Assembly: GCF_002994635.1 (NCBI RefSeq)
Contig: NZ_PVNL01000138.1
Coordinates: 1 to 64,000, forward strand
Reading direction: 5' to 3'
DNA: 64,000 nucleotides
Source: Enhygromyxa salina
GTDB lineage: Bacteria; Myxococcota_A; Polyangia; Nannocystales; Nannocystaceae
Under the pieces are notes generated by a model. It ran no database searches, was not told where the DNA came from, and saw only the letters and a program-made list of their open reading frames with translations. The translations under genes and the position numbers were made by a program. Positions 46,587 to 55,660 of this stretch are shown piece after piece. Each line of letters opens with the position of its first letter. Positions within the stretch are counted from its first letter, which is position 1.

Positions 46587-48776
46587 ATGTACGTGCCAGC
46601 CCCCGTCCACACGAACGCTCTGAACATGCGCACCGCGCAAAGGCGATCTCACGCCGGGCTCGGCGTCCTCGCGCTCATCGCGGTTTCCCTGGTGGGCTGC
46701 TCCAAGGACGGCACGCGTGAGAACGTCGTCGATCCGGCCCACGGCAGCGCGGGCGAGGCCAAGGTCGACGAGGACGGCGCGGCGGCGCCGAGCTGGGAGC
46801 AGGAGCTCGAGGTCGGGCCGCCCACCAAGACGAGCCTCCGTGAGCATGAGGTCGGCGAGGCCTGGGTGATCGATCCCGACAAGCTCGACGAGCCCCGCGC
46901 CCTGAAGATCGCGCAGGCCGAGGCCCGCGGCTACACGGTGATCGACCTCGGCGACAGCTGGCGCCCCTACATCTTCTCGCACAAGACCCCCGGCGCCGAG
47001 GACTTCAGCGACAACACCTACGCGGCCCGCTACATCGATCTCGCCAACGACCGCAGCGATCACGACGGCGACGCCCTCGCCGCCCACGAGCACAACTACC
47101 TCGAGCTCTACGGGATCCCGCCCACGCTGTCGGTGGTCCTGCAAGAGTGGCGCGCCCTCCCCCAGATCGAGCAGTGCCTGACCGACGCTGGCTACGACGG
47201 CAGCAAGTTCGATCCCACGGTCGGGACCATGCCCTACACGCGGAAGGGCGGCGACAAGCGCCTGCGCGCGTGGAAGGGCGCCAAGAATCGGCTCGAGAAG
47301 GACATGCGCAAGGCCAAGCTCGGCGACGCGGTGGCCGCTGGCAACCACGCCGCTGCCGCCGAGGTCGAGGATCTCCAGCGGGCCTATGAAAGGTTTCACG
47401 CGCTCGACCGCGAGGTGCAGATCATCCGCAACGCGCAGATCCGGTTTCGCTGCGAGGGGCTGTTCAACGAGAAGAACGGCCAGGGCAAGTTCGAGTCCGG
47501 CGTGTTCGACGGCAGCACCACCCACGCCCTCGCGAACTTCGAGAAGAAGCACGACGTGATGGGCTGGGGCCACTTCACCTCCGACAACGTCTCGGTCCTG
47601 GCCCTGTCCCCGCGTGACGCCGTCTATGCCCGACTGGTGCGGGTCCTGAGCGAGCGGGTCGTGTCCGCGGCTGGCATCGTCGAAGACGGCTCGGCGCGCG
47701 AGTGGAAGCCCGACTTTCGCTACACCGACGCGACCGGCGCTCAGCACGAGCTGCGCGATCTGGCCACCGAGTTCAGCCAGGCGGCGATCCTCGCGCTCGC
47801 GCTCGACGAGCCCGAGACCGCGCTGGCCTCGCTCGAGGCCCTCGAGAAGCTCGCAACCGACGATCCGGCCCACCCCGAACAATTTGGCGAGCTGCTCGTG
47901 GCGGTGAAGCTGCCCGCGCTGCCGGCGTACTACTCGGGCGAGATGGCGTTCTCCACGGTCATCGATCGCGGCGACGTCTGGTACGACTTTCCCTGGGACG
48001 CAGACGGCAAGAAGAGCTCCCAGCCGCGCAAGCGCCACCCCAAGCTGACCTTGTATGTGACCTACGAGAACCAGCGAATTCCGCTGGTCCACTGGCGCAC
48101 CACGATCGGCTCGTGGCGCTCGGAGCTGGTCGAGGGCAAGGAGTACTACGCGTACAAGAACTCCGACGTGGGCGACCGCGTGTGGCAGACGATCATGGCC
48201 GCGCCGGTCTGGATTCCCCCGGACGGCACGCCGACCAAGTCGCTGACCAAGGTCAAGTACGTCAACGGCAAGATGCGCCGCGTGGTCAACTACGACGAGA
48301 CCGGGCCCGGCTATATGTCCGCCTATGGGCTCGTCGCCGGCTACCACGTCAAGCTGCACGAGAAGAACGACGGCACCACGTCGGTGTTCGACAACCAGAT
48401 CCGCACCCACGGCAGCGTCGACTACATGTCGATCCTGCGCCGCTACTCGCACGGCTGCCACCGGCTCTACAACATGAACGCGGTTCGGATGTTCTCGATG
48501 ATCCTGCAGCACCGCGCCTACACCCGCGAGGGCCAGACCCAGATCGGCGCGGGCAAGAAGTTCGAGTACAACGGCAGCGAGTATCAGATGCGGCTGCCCA
48601 CGCGCGGCTACAAGTACGAGCTGATCGAGCCGATCCCCGTGACGGTCACAGAGGGTCGCATCCGCGGCACCCGCCAGCAGCCCTACAAAGACATGATGCC
48701 CAAGCCTGGCGTCGACTACTCCGAGGGCGACGACGAGGACGAACTCACGCCGCTCGAGCCCGACGAAGACAACTGA
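46587..48776 (+). CDS. L,D-transpeptidase (YkuD) lipoprotein
   Basis: 729 residues from the ATG at 46587, which has GAGG 8 nt upstream; the Met at 46626 would give a shorter signal peptide. The lipobox is LALIAVSLVGC. The YkuD catalytic motif occurs near the C-terminus as HGSVDYMSILRRYSHGCHRLYN, with the nucleophile at C624 and the expected upstream histidine. A long N-terminal region of about 400 residues includes a possible peptidoglycan-binding-like part (FDGSTTHALANFEKKHDVMGWG). It likely crosslinks peptidoglycan or attaches proteins to it, from the outer-membrane lipid anchor. The C-terminus is strongly acidic. Confidence 0.9.
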   Translation: MYVPAPVHTNALNMRTAQRRSHAGLGVLALIAVSLVGCSKDGTRENVVDPAHGSAGEAKVDEDGAAAPSWEQELEVGPPTKTSLREHEVGEAWVIDPDKLDEPRALKIAQAEARGYTVIDLGDSWRPYIFSHKTPGAEDFSDNTYAARYIDLANDRSDHDGDALAAHEHNYLELYGIPPTLSVVLQEWRALPQIEQCLTDAGYDGSKFDPTVGTMPYTRKGGDKRLRAWKGAKNRLEKDMRKAKLGDAVAAGNHAAAAEVEDLQRAYERFHALDREVQIIRNAQIRFRCEGLFNEKNGQGKFESGVFDGSTTHALANFEKKHDVMGWGHFTSDNVSVLALSPRDAVYARLVRVLSERVVSAAGIVEDGSAREWKPDFRYTDATGAQHELRDLATEFSQAAILALALDEPETALASLEALEKLATDDPAHPEQFGELLVAVKLPALPAYYSGEMAFSTVIDRGDVWYDFPWDADGKKSSQPRKRHPKLTLYVTYENQRIPLVHWRTTIGSWRSELVEGKEYYAYKNSDVGDRVWQTIMAAPVWIPPDGTPTKSLTKVKYVNGKMRRVVNYDETGPGYMSAYGLVAGYHVKLHEKNDGTTSVFDNQIRTHGSVDYMSILRRYSHGCHRLYNMNAVRMFSMILQHRAYTREGQTQIGAGKKFEYNGSEYQMRLPTRGYKYELIEPIPVTVTEGRIRGTRQQPYKDMMPKPGVDYSEGDDEDELTPLEPDEDN

Positions 48777-48897
48777 GGGCTTCGAGCGCGGACGACAACC
48801 CCTGCGCTCGCGGGGACGACTCGGCTCGTCGCGTACAAACTGCGGCCTCACCAGCGAGCGGCGGCGAAGCGTCCGCGCTCGCCACCGGACCCGGCGC

Positions 48898-48926
48898 TTG
48901 TGGGGGGGCCATCACCCCCCTATAGT
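48898..48926 (+). promoter_or_regulatory. promoter of the H1-like gene, near-leaderless
   Basis: TTGTGG (48898-48903) and TATAGT (48921-48926) are 17 nt apart. The spacer is a G-run/C-run inverted repeat. Transcription would start within a few bases of the GTG start codon at 48935, so the mRNA would be leaderless or nearly so. Confidence 0.5.
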
Positions 48927-48934
48927 CCCGCACC

Positions 48935-49717
48935 GTGTCGAGCGAACATCGCAGGTTTCAGCAGGCGTACCAGACTTATCTCCTCCCGGCGCAGCGGCGG
49001 GAGATCCTTCGTGCGCTCCGCGAGACCCTCGATCCCGAGACGACGCTCGGAGAGGTGGTCGACGCGGCCGAGCTGCTCGGGTGGGGTGAGCCCTTCGCCG
49101 ACATGAGCTTGGCCGAGCTCGCCGACGCGCTGCTCGATGACGATGAACCACCGAGCGCCGCCGCGGCGCCGAGTCAGCGCCGCGAAGTCGTGGCCGAGGT
49201 CCCCGCCGCCGCCCACTACCGAGACGATGGCGGAGACGATGGCGGAGACGATGGCGGGGACGATGACGGGGACGACTACGGGTACGACGACGACGCCGAG
49301 CCCGAGCCCGAGCCGGCTCCGGTCAAGCAGACCTCGAAGCGCACCGCCAAGAAGAAGACCTCCAAGAAGATCCCCAAGAAGGTCAGCAAGAAAGTCTCCA
49401 AGAAGGTCTCGAAAAAAGCGGCCAAGAAGGTCGCCCAGACCTCCAAGAAGGCCGCCAAGAAGAAGACCTCCAAGAAGGCTGCCAAGCAGCAGACCTCCAA
49501 GAAGAAGGCTTCCAAGAAGGCCGCCAAGAAGTCGACGACCAAAAAGGCTGGCAAGAAGTCGACGACCAAGAAGGCCGCCAAGAAGTCGACGACCAAGAAG
49601 GCTGCCAAGAAGAAGGCCGCCAAGAAGACCCCGAAGAAGGCCGCCAAGAAGACGACCAAGGGCAAGAAGGCCGCCAAGAAGACTCCGAAGAAGGCCGCCA
49701 AGAAGTCGCGCCGCTGA
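48935..49717 (+). CDS. histone-H1-like protein with acidic middle
   Basis: 260 residues from a GTG start. Residues 1-70 form a compact helical domain (LPAQRREILRALRETLD, then EVVDAAELLGW). Residues 85-125 are a strongly acidic Asp/Gly stretch encoded by 12-bp tandem repeats. Residues 128-260 are a Lys/Ala/Ser/Thr tail with repeated KKAAKK and KSTTKK units, like eukaryotic histone H1 C-termini. Such tails bind DNA in other myxobacterial proteins (for example CarD and H1-like proteins). It probably binds DNA in a charge-regulated way; this is inference. Confidence 0.85.
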   Translation: MSSEHRRFQQAYQTYLLPAQRREILRALRETLDPETTLGEVVDAAELLGWGEPFADMSLAELADALLDDDEPPSAAAAPSQRREVVAEVPAAAHYRDDGGDDGGDDGGDDDGDDYGYDDDAEPEPEPAPVKQTSKRTAKKKTSKKIPKKVSKKVSKKVSKKAAKKVAQTSKKAAKKKTSKKAAKQQTSKKKASKKAAKKSTTKKAGKKSTTKKAAKKSTTKKAAKKKAAKKTPKKAAKKTTKGKKAAKKTPKKAAKKSRR

Positions 49718-49720
49718 TCG

Positions 49721-49760
49721 GGTTGGCCCGGGTTAGCGCCGGTTGGCCCGGGTTGGCGCG
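49721..49760. repeat. 20-bp direct repeat between convergent genes
   Basis: Two adjacent 20-bp copies (GGTTGGCCCGGGTTAGCGCC and a copy differing at two or three positions) lie between the H1-like gene and mutY. A third partial copy precedes them. Confidence 0.6.
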
Positions 49761-49800
49761 GGTCCCCGTTGTTTGTACTGCGCGGTGTCTGGCAGCGACG

Positions 49801-50940
49801 TTACTTGGCGTCGCCCGGATCACTGCGACCGACCGCCGCGAGCAGCTTGCGGGTCAGCGTGGGCACGCCGCCCTCGGGCTGCGCCGCATCGCGCAGCCAC
49901 GTGAAGGTTAGCCCGTCAGCCCGCCCACGGGTCCGCACAGCCTTGCGCGCGCGACCCGACCACGGCAGCAGGTGCCACACCCGATGCGTGAACACATGCT
50001 TGACCGCGACCCCGGGGCGAGCGTCGAGAGTGATCGCCACGCCGAGCTGCTCGCTCGCCGCGGCCGCGAGCGCGTCGCGCTGGGCGTCGAGATCACCGTG
50101 CTCGCGCTCGAACAACGGCAGGCACCACAGCCCCGCGAGCAGCCCTTCGGTCGGCCGCCGCTCGAGCAACAAGCGCTGTCCGTGACGCAGCGCGAGCGCG
50201 TGAAGGTGGAGCTCCGGCGACTTCTTCTTGACCCGCACGGCGGGGATCAGCCCCTGGGTGCCGCTGGCGTGGGCCCGACAGGTCCGCCGCACTGGACACA
50301 CCGGACAGCTCGGGTTTCGTGGCGTGCACACGGTCGCACCGAGCTCCATCAGCGCCTGCGCGAGCACCCGCGGACGACCGTGCGCGAGCACCCGCTCGAC
50401 GAACACCCAGTGCTGTCGGGCCTTGGCGTCTTGCTCGCGGGGCTGCTCGATCTGGGCCAGGCGCGAGTGGACCCGCGCGACGTTGCCGTCGACCAGCGGC
50501 GCCTGCTGATCGAACGCGATCGAAGCGATCGCTCCCGCGGTGTACGGCCCGATCCCCGGGATCCCACGCAGCTGCTCGGCCGCGTGGGGCAGCGCGCCCC
50601 CGAGCTCGGCGTGCACGTGCTTGGCCCCGCGATGCAGCAGCCGCGCGCGTCGGTAGTAGCCGAGCCCGCTCCACTGCTCGAGCACCGCGTCCTCGTCGGC
50701 GGTGGCCAGCGCGTGGACGTCTGGGAAGCGGGCGAGGAACCGGCCCCAGTAGTTCTCGACGGTCTCGACTCGCGTCTGCTGCAGCATGATCTCCGAGACC
50801 CAGATCGCGTAGGGGTCGCGGGTGCGGCGCCAAGGTAGGTCGCGGGCGTTCGTCGCAAACCACCGGCTCAGCCCGCGGGCGATCGCCTCGACGCTCGCGT
50901 CGTCGAGCTGGTCGTCGATCCCGGCCACACACGAGGGCAT
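49801..50940 (-). CDS. mutY: A/G-specific adenine DNA glycosylase
   Basis: Removes adenine mispaired with 8-oxoguanine. 379 residues from the ATG at 50940; a TTG at 50964 is possible. The helix-hairpin-helix GIPGIGPYTAGAI is at residues 127-139. The catalytic glutamate is E50 in VSEIMLQQT and the aspartate D151 in VDGNVARV. The four iron-sulphur cysteines C205, C212, C215 and C221 have the correct 6-2-5 spacing. A NUDIX-like 8-oxoG recognition domain follows. It is divergent from murC. Confidence 0.96.
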   Translation of the reverse strand: MPSCVAGIDDQLDDASVEAIARGLSRWFATNARDLPWRRTRDPYAIWVSEIMLQQTRVETVENYWGRFLARFPDVHALATADEDAVLEQWSGLGYYRRARLLHRGAKHVHAELGGALPHAAEQLRGIPGIGPYTAGAIASIAFDQQAPLVDGNVARVHSRLAQIEQPREQDAKARQHWVFVERVLAHGRPRVLAQALMELGATVCTPRNPSCPVCPVRRTCRAHASGTQGLIPAVRVKKKSPELHLHALALRHGQRLLLERRPTEGLLAGLWCLPLFEREHGDLDAQRDALAAAASEQLGVAITLDARPGVAVKHVFTHRVWHLLPWSGRARKAVRTRGRADGLTFTWLRDAAQPEGGVPTLTRKLLAAVGRSDPGDAK

Positions 50941-51091
50941 GCCGGGCGTCTCGCAGCGCGTCAAGCTGGGTCAGCTCGCGCTTTTCGGGCTCGGCCGCAG
51001 CGGGTAGAGTTCGCCGATCTCCCGCATCGCGGCGATCCGATGGTCGGGCGATGCTTTGGGCGCCGGTTTGGGCCCACCCAGTTGACCTCGC

Positions 51092-52507
51092 ATGTTCCGC
51101 AAGCGCGATACCCATATTCACTTCGTCGGGATCGGCGGCATCGGCATGAGCGGCATCGCCGAGGTGCTCGTCAACCTGGGCTACCGGGTGACCGGGACCG
51201 ATCTCAGCGACAGCGAGACCACCCGTCGGCTCGTGGGCCTCGGCGCCACCGTGCACCGCGGCCACGACCAGGCCCACCTCGACGACGCCGACGTGGTCGT
51301 GATCTCGAGCGCGATCCCAGCCACCAACCCCGAGGTGCTCGCCGCCCACGCGCGCAAGATCCCGGTGATCCCCCGGGCCGAGATGCTCGGCGAGCTGATG
51401 CGGCTCAAGCAGGGACTGCTGGTAGCCGGCTCCCACGGCAAGACCACCACCACCAGCATGGTCGCGGCCGTGCTCCACGAGGCCGGGCTCGACCCGACGG
51501 TGGTCATCGGCGGCAAGGTCAACAGCTTCGACTCCAACGCGCGGCTCGGCTACGGCGAGGTGTTCGTGGCCGAGGCCGACGAGAGCGACGGCAGCTTCTT
51601 GGTGCTCTCGCCGACCCACGCGATCATCACCAACATCGACCTCGAGCACCTCGATCACTACGGCGATCTCGACGGCCTGCTCGACGCGTTCGTGGGCTTC
51701 GCCAACCGGGTGCCCTTCTACGGCATGGCGACGATCTGCCTCGACGATCCCAACATCCGCTCGATCCGCTCGCGGCTGACCAAGCGCACGGTCAGCTACG
51801 CGATCGATCACGCCGAGGCCGACTACCGCGCGACCGAGATCGTGATGAACAACGGCCGCAGCAGCTTCACCGTGCTCGCCCACGGGGAAGATCGCGGGCG
51901 CGTCGAGCTCGCGATGCCGGGTCGACACAACATCCTCAACGCGCTCGCGACCATCGCCCTGTGTGACGAGCAGGGCGTGTCGATGGCCGTGTGTCGCAAG
52001 GCGCTGCGCGAGTTCTCGGGCGTGCAGCGGCGCTTCACCCTGCGCGGCGAGGTCGGCGGCGTGGTGGTCGTCGACGACTACGGCCATCACCCCACCGAGC
52101 TGCGCGCGACCCTGTCGGCGGCCCGCGACGCGTACCCCGAGCGACGGATCGTCGCGGCGTTTCAGCCCCATCGCTACACCCGCGTGCGCGACCACCTCGA
52201 CGACTTCGCCAGCTCGCTCGACGACGCGGATCTGGTCGTGCTCACCCCGATCTACGCGGCCGGTGAGGCCCCGATCCCCGGGATCGACAGCGAGCGGCTC
52301 GCGGAGCTGGTCCGCGCGCGCAAGCCCGGGCGCGAGGTCCTGCTGGTCGCCGCCAGCGCCGATCCCGTGGTCGCAACGACCGAGCTGCTGCGCGCCCACG
52401 TCCAGCCAGGGGATCTCACCCTCACGCTCGGCGCTGGCAGCATCACCAAGGTCAGCCACGCGCTCGTCGAGGCCCTCGCGCTGCTCCAAAACTCCGCGGA
52501 GTCCTAG
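51092..52507 (+). CDS. murC: UDP-N-acetylmuramate-L-alanine ligase
   Basis: Adds L-alanine to UDP-MurNAc in cytoplasmic peptidoglycan synthesis. 471 residues, normal length. The N-terminal dinucleotide-like motif FVGIGGIGMSGIAEVL, the ATP-binding GSHGKTTTT (residues 113-121), the metal-site EADESDGSF and the C-terminal VVVDDYGHHPTE are all present. Its stop codon overlaps the murB GTG start by one base (TAGTG), so translation is likely coupled. Confidence 0.98.
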   Translation: MFRKRDTHIHFVGIGGIGMSGIAEVLVNLGYRVTGTDLSDSETTRRLVGLGATVHRGHDQAHLDDADVVVISSAIPATNPEVLAAHARKIPVIPRAEMLGELMRLKQGLLVAGSHGKTTTTSMVAAVLHEAGLDPTVVIGGKVNSFDSNARLGYGEVFVAEADESDGSFLVLSPTHAIITNIDLEHLDHYGDLDGLLDAFVGFANRVPFYGMATICLDDPNIRSIRSRLTKRTVSYAIDHAEADYRATEIVMNNGRSSFTVLAHGEDRGRVELAMPGRHNILNALATIALCDEQGVSMAVCRKALREFSGVQRRFTLRGEVGGVVVVDDYGHHPTELRATLSAARDAYPERRIVAAFQPHRYTRVRDHLDDFASSLDDADLVVLTPIYAAGEAPIPGIDSERLAELVRARKPGREVLLVAASADPVVATTELLRAHVQPGDLTLTLGAGSITKVSHALVEALALLQNSAES

Positions 52508-53484
52508 TGGACGGGTCGCGGGGTCAAGCTGTGCTCGATCGCCTGGGGGCCGCCCCGGGCTCGGCGGGCGTGATCGACATCGACCCGGCGCTGCTCGAGC
52601 TGCGCCTCGACGAGCCCATGGCCCGGCACACCACGCTGCGCCTGGGTGGGCCCGCCGACATCTGGGCGCGACCGGCCGACATCCCGACCCTCGCGGCGTT
52701 GCTGTCGCGCTGCGCGGCCACGCAGATCCCGGTGCACTTCGTCGGCAGCGGCACCAATTTGCTGGTCCGCGACGGTGGGCTGCGCGGGGTCGTGATCAAC
52801 CTGGGCCGCATCAACCAGGTGTCGCGGCCAGACCCCGACGGCCAGCCGACCCGGGTCGAGGTCGAGGCCGGCGCGTCGACGGGCCGGCTGCTGTCCAGGG
52901 CCACCGCGTGGGAGCTCGGCGGGGTCGAGTTCCTCGGCGGCGTGCCGGGCAGCGTCGGCGGCGGGCTGATCATGAACGCCGGCACCTACCTGGGCGAGTT
53001 CACCAACGTCGTCACCCAGGTCCGCAGCCTGGATCTGCGCGGGCTCGAGATCGTGCGAGATCACGCCGCGTGTGGGTTTCGCTACCGCGACTCGGATCTG
53101 CCCAAGCACGAGATCGTGGTGTGGGCCGAGCTCGACCTGCGACCGCGACCGCGCGCCGAGATCGACGCCGAGGTCGCCGCGCTGCGCAAGCGTCGCGACG
53201 AGCGCGAGCCCAAGAAGGTCCCGAACAACGGGAGCACCTTCAAGAACCCGACAGGGGACCACGCCGGGCGGCTGATCGAGGTCGCGGGGCTCAAGGGCAC
53301 GCGCCGCGGGGGCGCGATCGTCTCGCCCAAGCACGCGAACTGGTTGGTGGTCGATCGCGGGATCGAGCCCGCGTGCACGGCCGCCGACATGCTGCAGCTG
53401 ATCGACTTCGTCCGCGCCGAGGTCGAGCGGGTCCACGGCGTGCGGCTCGAGACCGAGGTCAAGGTCATCGGCGAGGCGCCGTGA
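52507..53484 (+). CDS. murB: UDP-N-acetylenolpyruvoylglucosamine reductase
   Basis: FAD enzyme that reduces enolpyruvyl-UDP-GlcNAc to UDP-MurNAc. 325 residues from a GTG start. The FAD-binding part contains HTTLRLGGPADIWARP, VGSGTNLLVRDGG and EFLGGVPGSVGGGLIMNAG. The proton-donor serine is in NNGSTFKNP (S243). The lack of the extra C-terminal loops marks a type II enzyme. It is coupled to murC, and the normal mur gene order points to a small cell-wall operon. Confidence 0.97.
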   Translation: MDGSRGQAVLDRLGAAPGSAGVIDIDPALLELRLDEPMARHTTLRLGGPADIWARPADIPTLAALLSRCAATQIPVHFVGSGTNLLVRDGGLRGVVINLGRINQVSRPDPDGQPTRVEVEAGASTGRLLSRATAWELGGVEFLGGVPGSVGGGLIMNAGTYLGEFTNVVTQVRSLDLRGLEIVRDHAACGFRYRDSDLPKHEIVVWAELDLRPRPRAEIDAEVAALRKRRDEREPKKVPNNGSTFKNPTGDHAGRLIEVAGLKGTRRGGAIVSPKHANWLVVDRGIEPACTAADMLQLIDFVRAEVERVHGVRLETEVKVIGEAP

Positions 53485-53525
53485 GCCGTCGAGAACTTCC
53501 CCGACCTGCTAGTGTCGGGCGGGCG

Positions 53526-54128
53526 ATGGCGATCAGCAGCGGCGGCGGCGAGCAGACACCCGAGTCCCTCGAGCTTGGCCGGGCCCCCGTCGACAAGCTG
53601 TTGTTGGCCTGCGTGCTCGCAGCATCCACCGCGTACGTCGTGTTTTTGATCGTCATGCAGCTGACCCCGCGCGAGGCCGAGCGCGCAGACCGGCAGGGCT
53701 ACCTCGGCGTCGTCAGCGGCGAGTCACAGCCGAACGGGCGTGGCGCGGGAGAGGAAGACCCCGCGGCCGGGGTCGCCGAGCGTGGGGGCCGCGGCTCGGC
53801 CTACTACGTCGGCAACGGCCAACCCCCGCGGCCGGTCACGCTGGCGGAGAGCTCGACCGAGCGCGCAAAGCCACCTGAGGGCGCGGCGGCGCCACGCCGG
53901 CCAACGAGGATCCCTGCCACCCACGTGCAAACCGTGCAGACCCAGACCAGCGAGACCTCCGGCATGCCCAAGCTGGGCTTGACCAAGCTGGTGGCCGCGC
54001 GCGTCGAGCAGCTCGGAGCGCTCCGCCTGAGCGCGCCCGAACCAGACCCCGCGTCAGCCCTGGGGCCCACACGCGGCGCTCTGAATCCCCCACCCGGTCA
54101 TGTCCGAGTAGGTGTAGGGCCCCACTAG
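53526..54128 (+). CDS. single-span membrane protein after murB, unknown
   Basis: 200 residues from the ATG at 53526. A short cytoplasmic N-terminus is followed by one hydrophobic span (LLLACVLAASTAYVVFLIVMQL, about residues 24-45) and a long Pro/Gly/Ala/Arg-rich low-complexity extracytoplasmic part. The topology and the position after murC-murB match FtsQ/DivIB, but no POTRA domain can be recognised and the protein is short. Its last 75 nt overlap the end of the convergent beta-propeller gene. It could be a rapidly evolving divisome-related protein; this is a guess from position. Confidence 0.6.
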   Translation: MAISSGGGEQTPESLELGRAPVDKLLLACVLAASTAYVVFLIVMQLTPREAERADRQGYLGVVSGESQPNGRGAGEEDPAAGVAERGGRGSAYYVGNGQPPRPVTLAESSTERAKPPEGAAAPRRPTRIPATHVQTVQTQTSETSGMPKLGLTKLVAARVEQLGALRLSAPEPDPASALGPTRGALNPPPGHVRVGVGPH

Positions 54129-55502
54129 CTGATTGTAGGTGTCAATCTGCAGGGTGTCGGGGTTGAACCGAAACGCCGTATTGCTGGCCATCGAGGTCGA
54201 CCAGATCATCCCATTGAGATCCACGCTCATCCCCCGACAGCTGCTCGACTGGCAGCCCAGATCAAACGGCTCGCTGACCTGCATGGTCGCCATGTCGATG
54301 TAGACCAGGCCACCGGTGCCCATGTTCTGCCCGTCGTAGGTCCAGTAGTTCATCCACATGCGCCCGTCGGCGTCCTCTTGGATACCCGAGAGGCTGTGCG
54401 CGACGTGGTTGTTGGCGTACGACCAGGTCTCGGTCTGGACGTCGAACTTGGCTGCGCTCGCCGACTGGCTGCCGGACCAGGCCGCGATCCACGGGTTGCC
54501 GTCGTGGTCGACGGTCATGCCGTAGGGCGTGATCGGCATGTTCCACACCTGCGTCTCTTGGGTCAGGCGATTGACGAAGCCGAGGCGATCATTGCCAGGT
54601 ACCAAGTTCGTGAACCAAAAATTGCCCTCGGCGTTGACGGCCCCGCCATAGGGCGACAGCGAAGAACACTCGAACCCGGGCACGCTGACCGTGAACTCCA
54701 CGTTCCCGGTGTCGCCGTCGATCAGGCTGACCTTGACCACCTGGTCCTGCCCCGGCTTGCAGCCCGCCGTCCACAGCTGCTCGTTGGAGTAGGTGCAGGT
54801 GCTCATGTCCAGGATCCCCGGCGCCCACGCGACCGGGCGCTGGGTCGTGTAGTCGAACGGCACGAACCAATCGACGCAGTCGTCCTGACCCCACGGCAGA
54901 TAGTTGCTGTCCGTCGAGGTCTGCAGGCCCGGCATCCCGTTCTTGTTGGGGTCGCAGTCCTCGTGCTGCGAGAACACCTTGACCACGCCGCCGTTGCGGT
55001 TGGCGACCGCCACCGCCCGCCCCGACAGCGAGACCGAGGTCCGCGAGGGGCTGCCGTTGCCGTCGGCGCGGGTCAAGAACCGGCCCTCTTCCTCCATGGT
55101 CTCGGTGTTGAGCTTCGTGACCGTGCTCTGGGTGCTGTTGGCGATCCAGATGTACGAGAAGTCGAGGGTCGTGCCGCACTGGCAGTCGAGCTCGCCGTCG
55201 GGGATCCCTGCGATGTCGAACTTGGGGCCGCCGCTGGTGTCGGCGTCGCCGTCACCGGGATCGCCGTCGCCGTCGCCGTCGCCCGAGTTGGTGTCGGCGT
55301 CGCCATCACCCGCGTCGCCGTCGCCGTCGCCGTTGGTGGTGGTGCCGAGGCTGGTAATGCCGTCGCCGGTCCCGTCCGCGCTGACGCCGGTCACGTTGTT
55401 GGTGTCGCTGCCGTCCGCCCGACCATCGCCGCAGCCGCTGACAGCCAAGACACCCACGGTGAAGCAAGCGCTCAGACCAGATACGACGCGTCGTCCCAAC
55501 AT
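54054..55502 (-). CDS. beta-propeller lipoprotein with Gly-Asp linker, copy 1
   Basis: 482 residues from the ATG at 55502. Signal peptide and lipobox (FTVGVLAVSGC) are followed by a linker of about 70 residues dominated by GDGDGDPGDGDAD repeats, and then GPKFDIAGIPDG. The folded part resembles the streptogramin-lyase (Vgb)/NHL-type propeller: repeated pattern of YIWIANSTQSTVTKLN, GNPWIAAW, GRMWMNYW and MIWSTSM. The C-terminus GPYTYSDMTGWGIQ is shared with the paralogue at 61776. Probably an outer-surface binding protein; there is no evidence for a catalytic role. Confidence 0.85.
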   Translation of the reverse strand: MLGRRVVSGLSACFTVGVLAVSGCGDGRADGSDTNNVTGVSADGTGDGITSLGTTTNGDGDGDAGDGDADTNSGDGDGDGDPGDGDADTSGGPKFDIAGIPDGELDCQCGTTLDFSYIWIANSTQSTVTKLNTETMEEEGRFLTRADGNGSPSRTSVSLSGRAVAVANRNGGVVKVFSQHEDCDPNKNGMPGLQTSTDSNYLPWGQDDCVDWFVPFDYTTQRPVAWAPGILDMSTCTYSNEQLWTAGCKPGQDQVVKVSLIDGDTGNVEFTVSVPGFECSSLSPYGGAVNAEGNFWFTNLVPGNDRLGFVNRLTQETQVWNMPITPYGMTVDHDGNPWIAAWSGSQSASAAKFDVQTETWSYANNHVAHSLSGIQEDADGRMWMNYWTYDGQNMGTGGLVYIDMATMQVSEPFDLGCQSSSCRGMSVDLNGMIWSTSMASNTAFRFNPDTLQIDTYNQLVGPYTYSDMTGWGIQSAACGPQG

Positions 55503-55660
55503 CGGGCGAGGGTAACAGAGCCGGCCGCGACGCGTCGACCCGACATCAAGCGATGCGCGACGGAACAAAGCGTTCAAACATGCGCCCGCGCACGCCAACC
55601 CGGAGGCGCAACGCGACCAGACGGCGAGCTGCCGAGCTGTGTGGGGGTGGGGTCGACGAC

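Noticed and set aside
46458-48851. Open frame of 797 codons antisense to the L,D-transpeptidase gene
   Set aside because: The opposite strand has a signal peptide, a lipobox and the YkuD catalytic motif; this frame has none.
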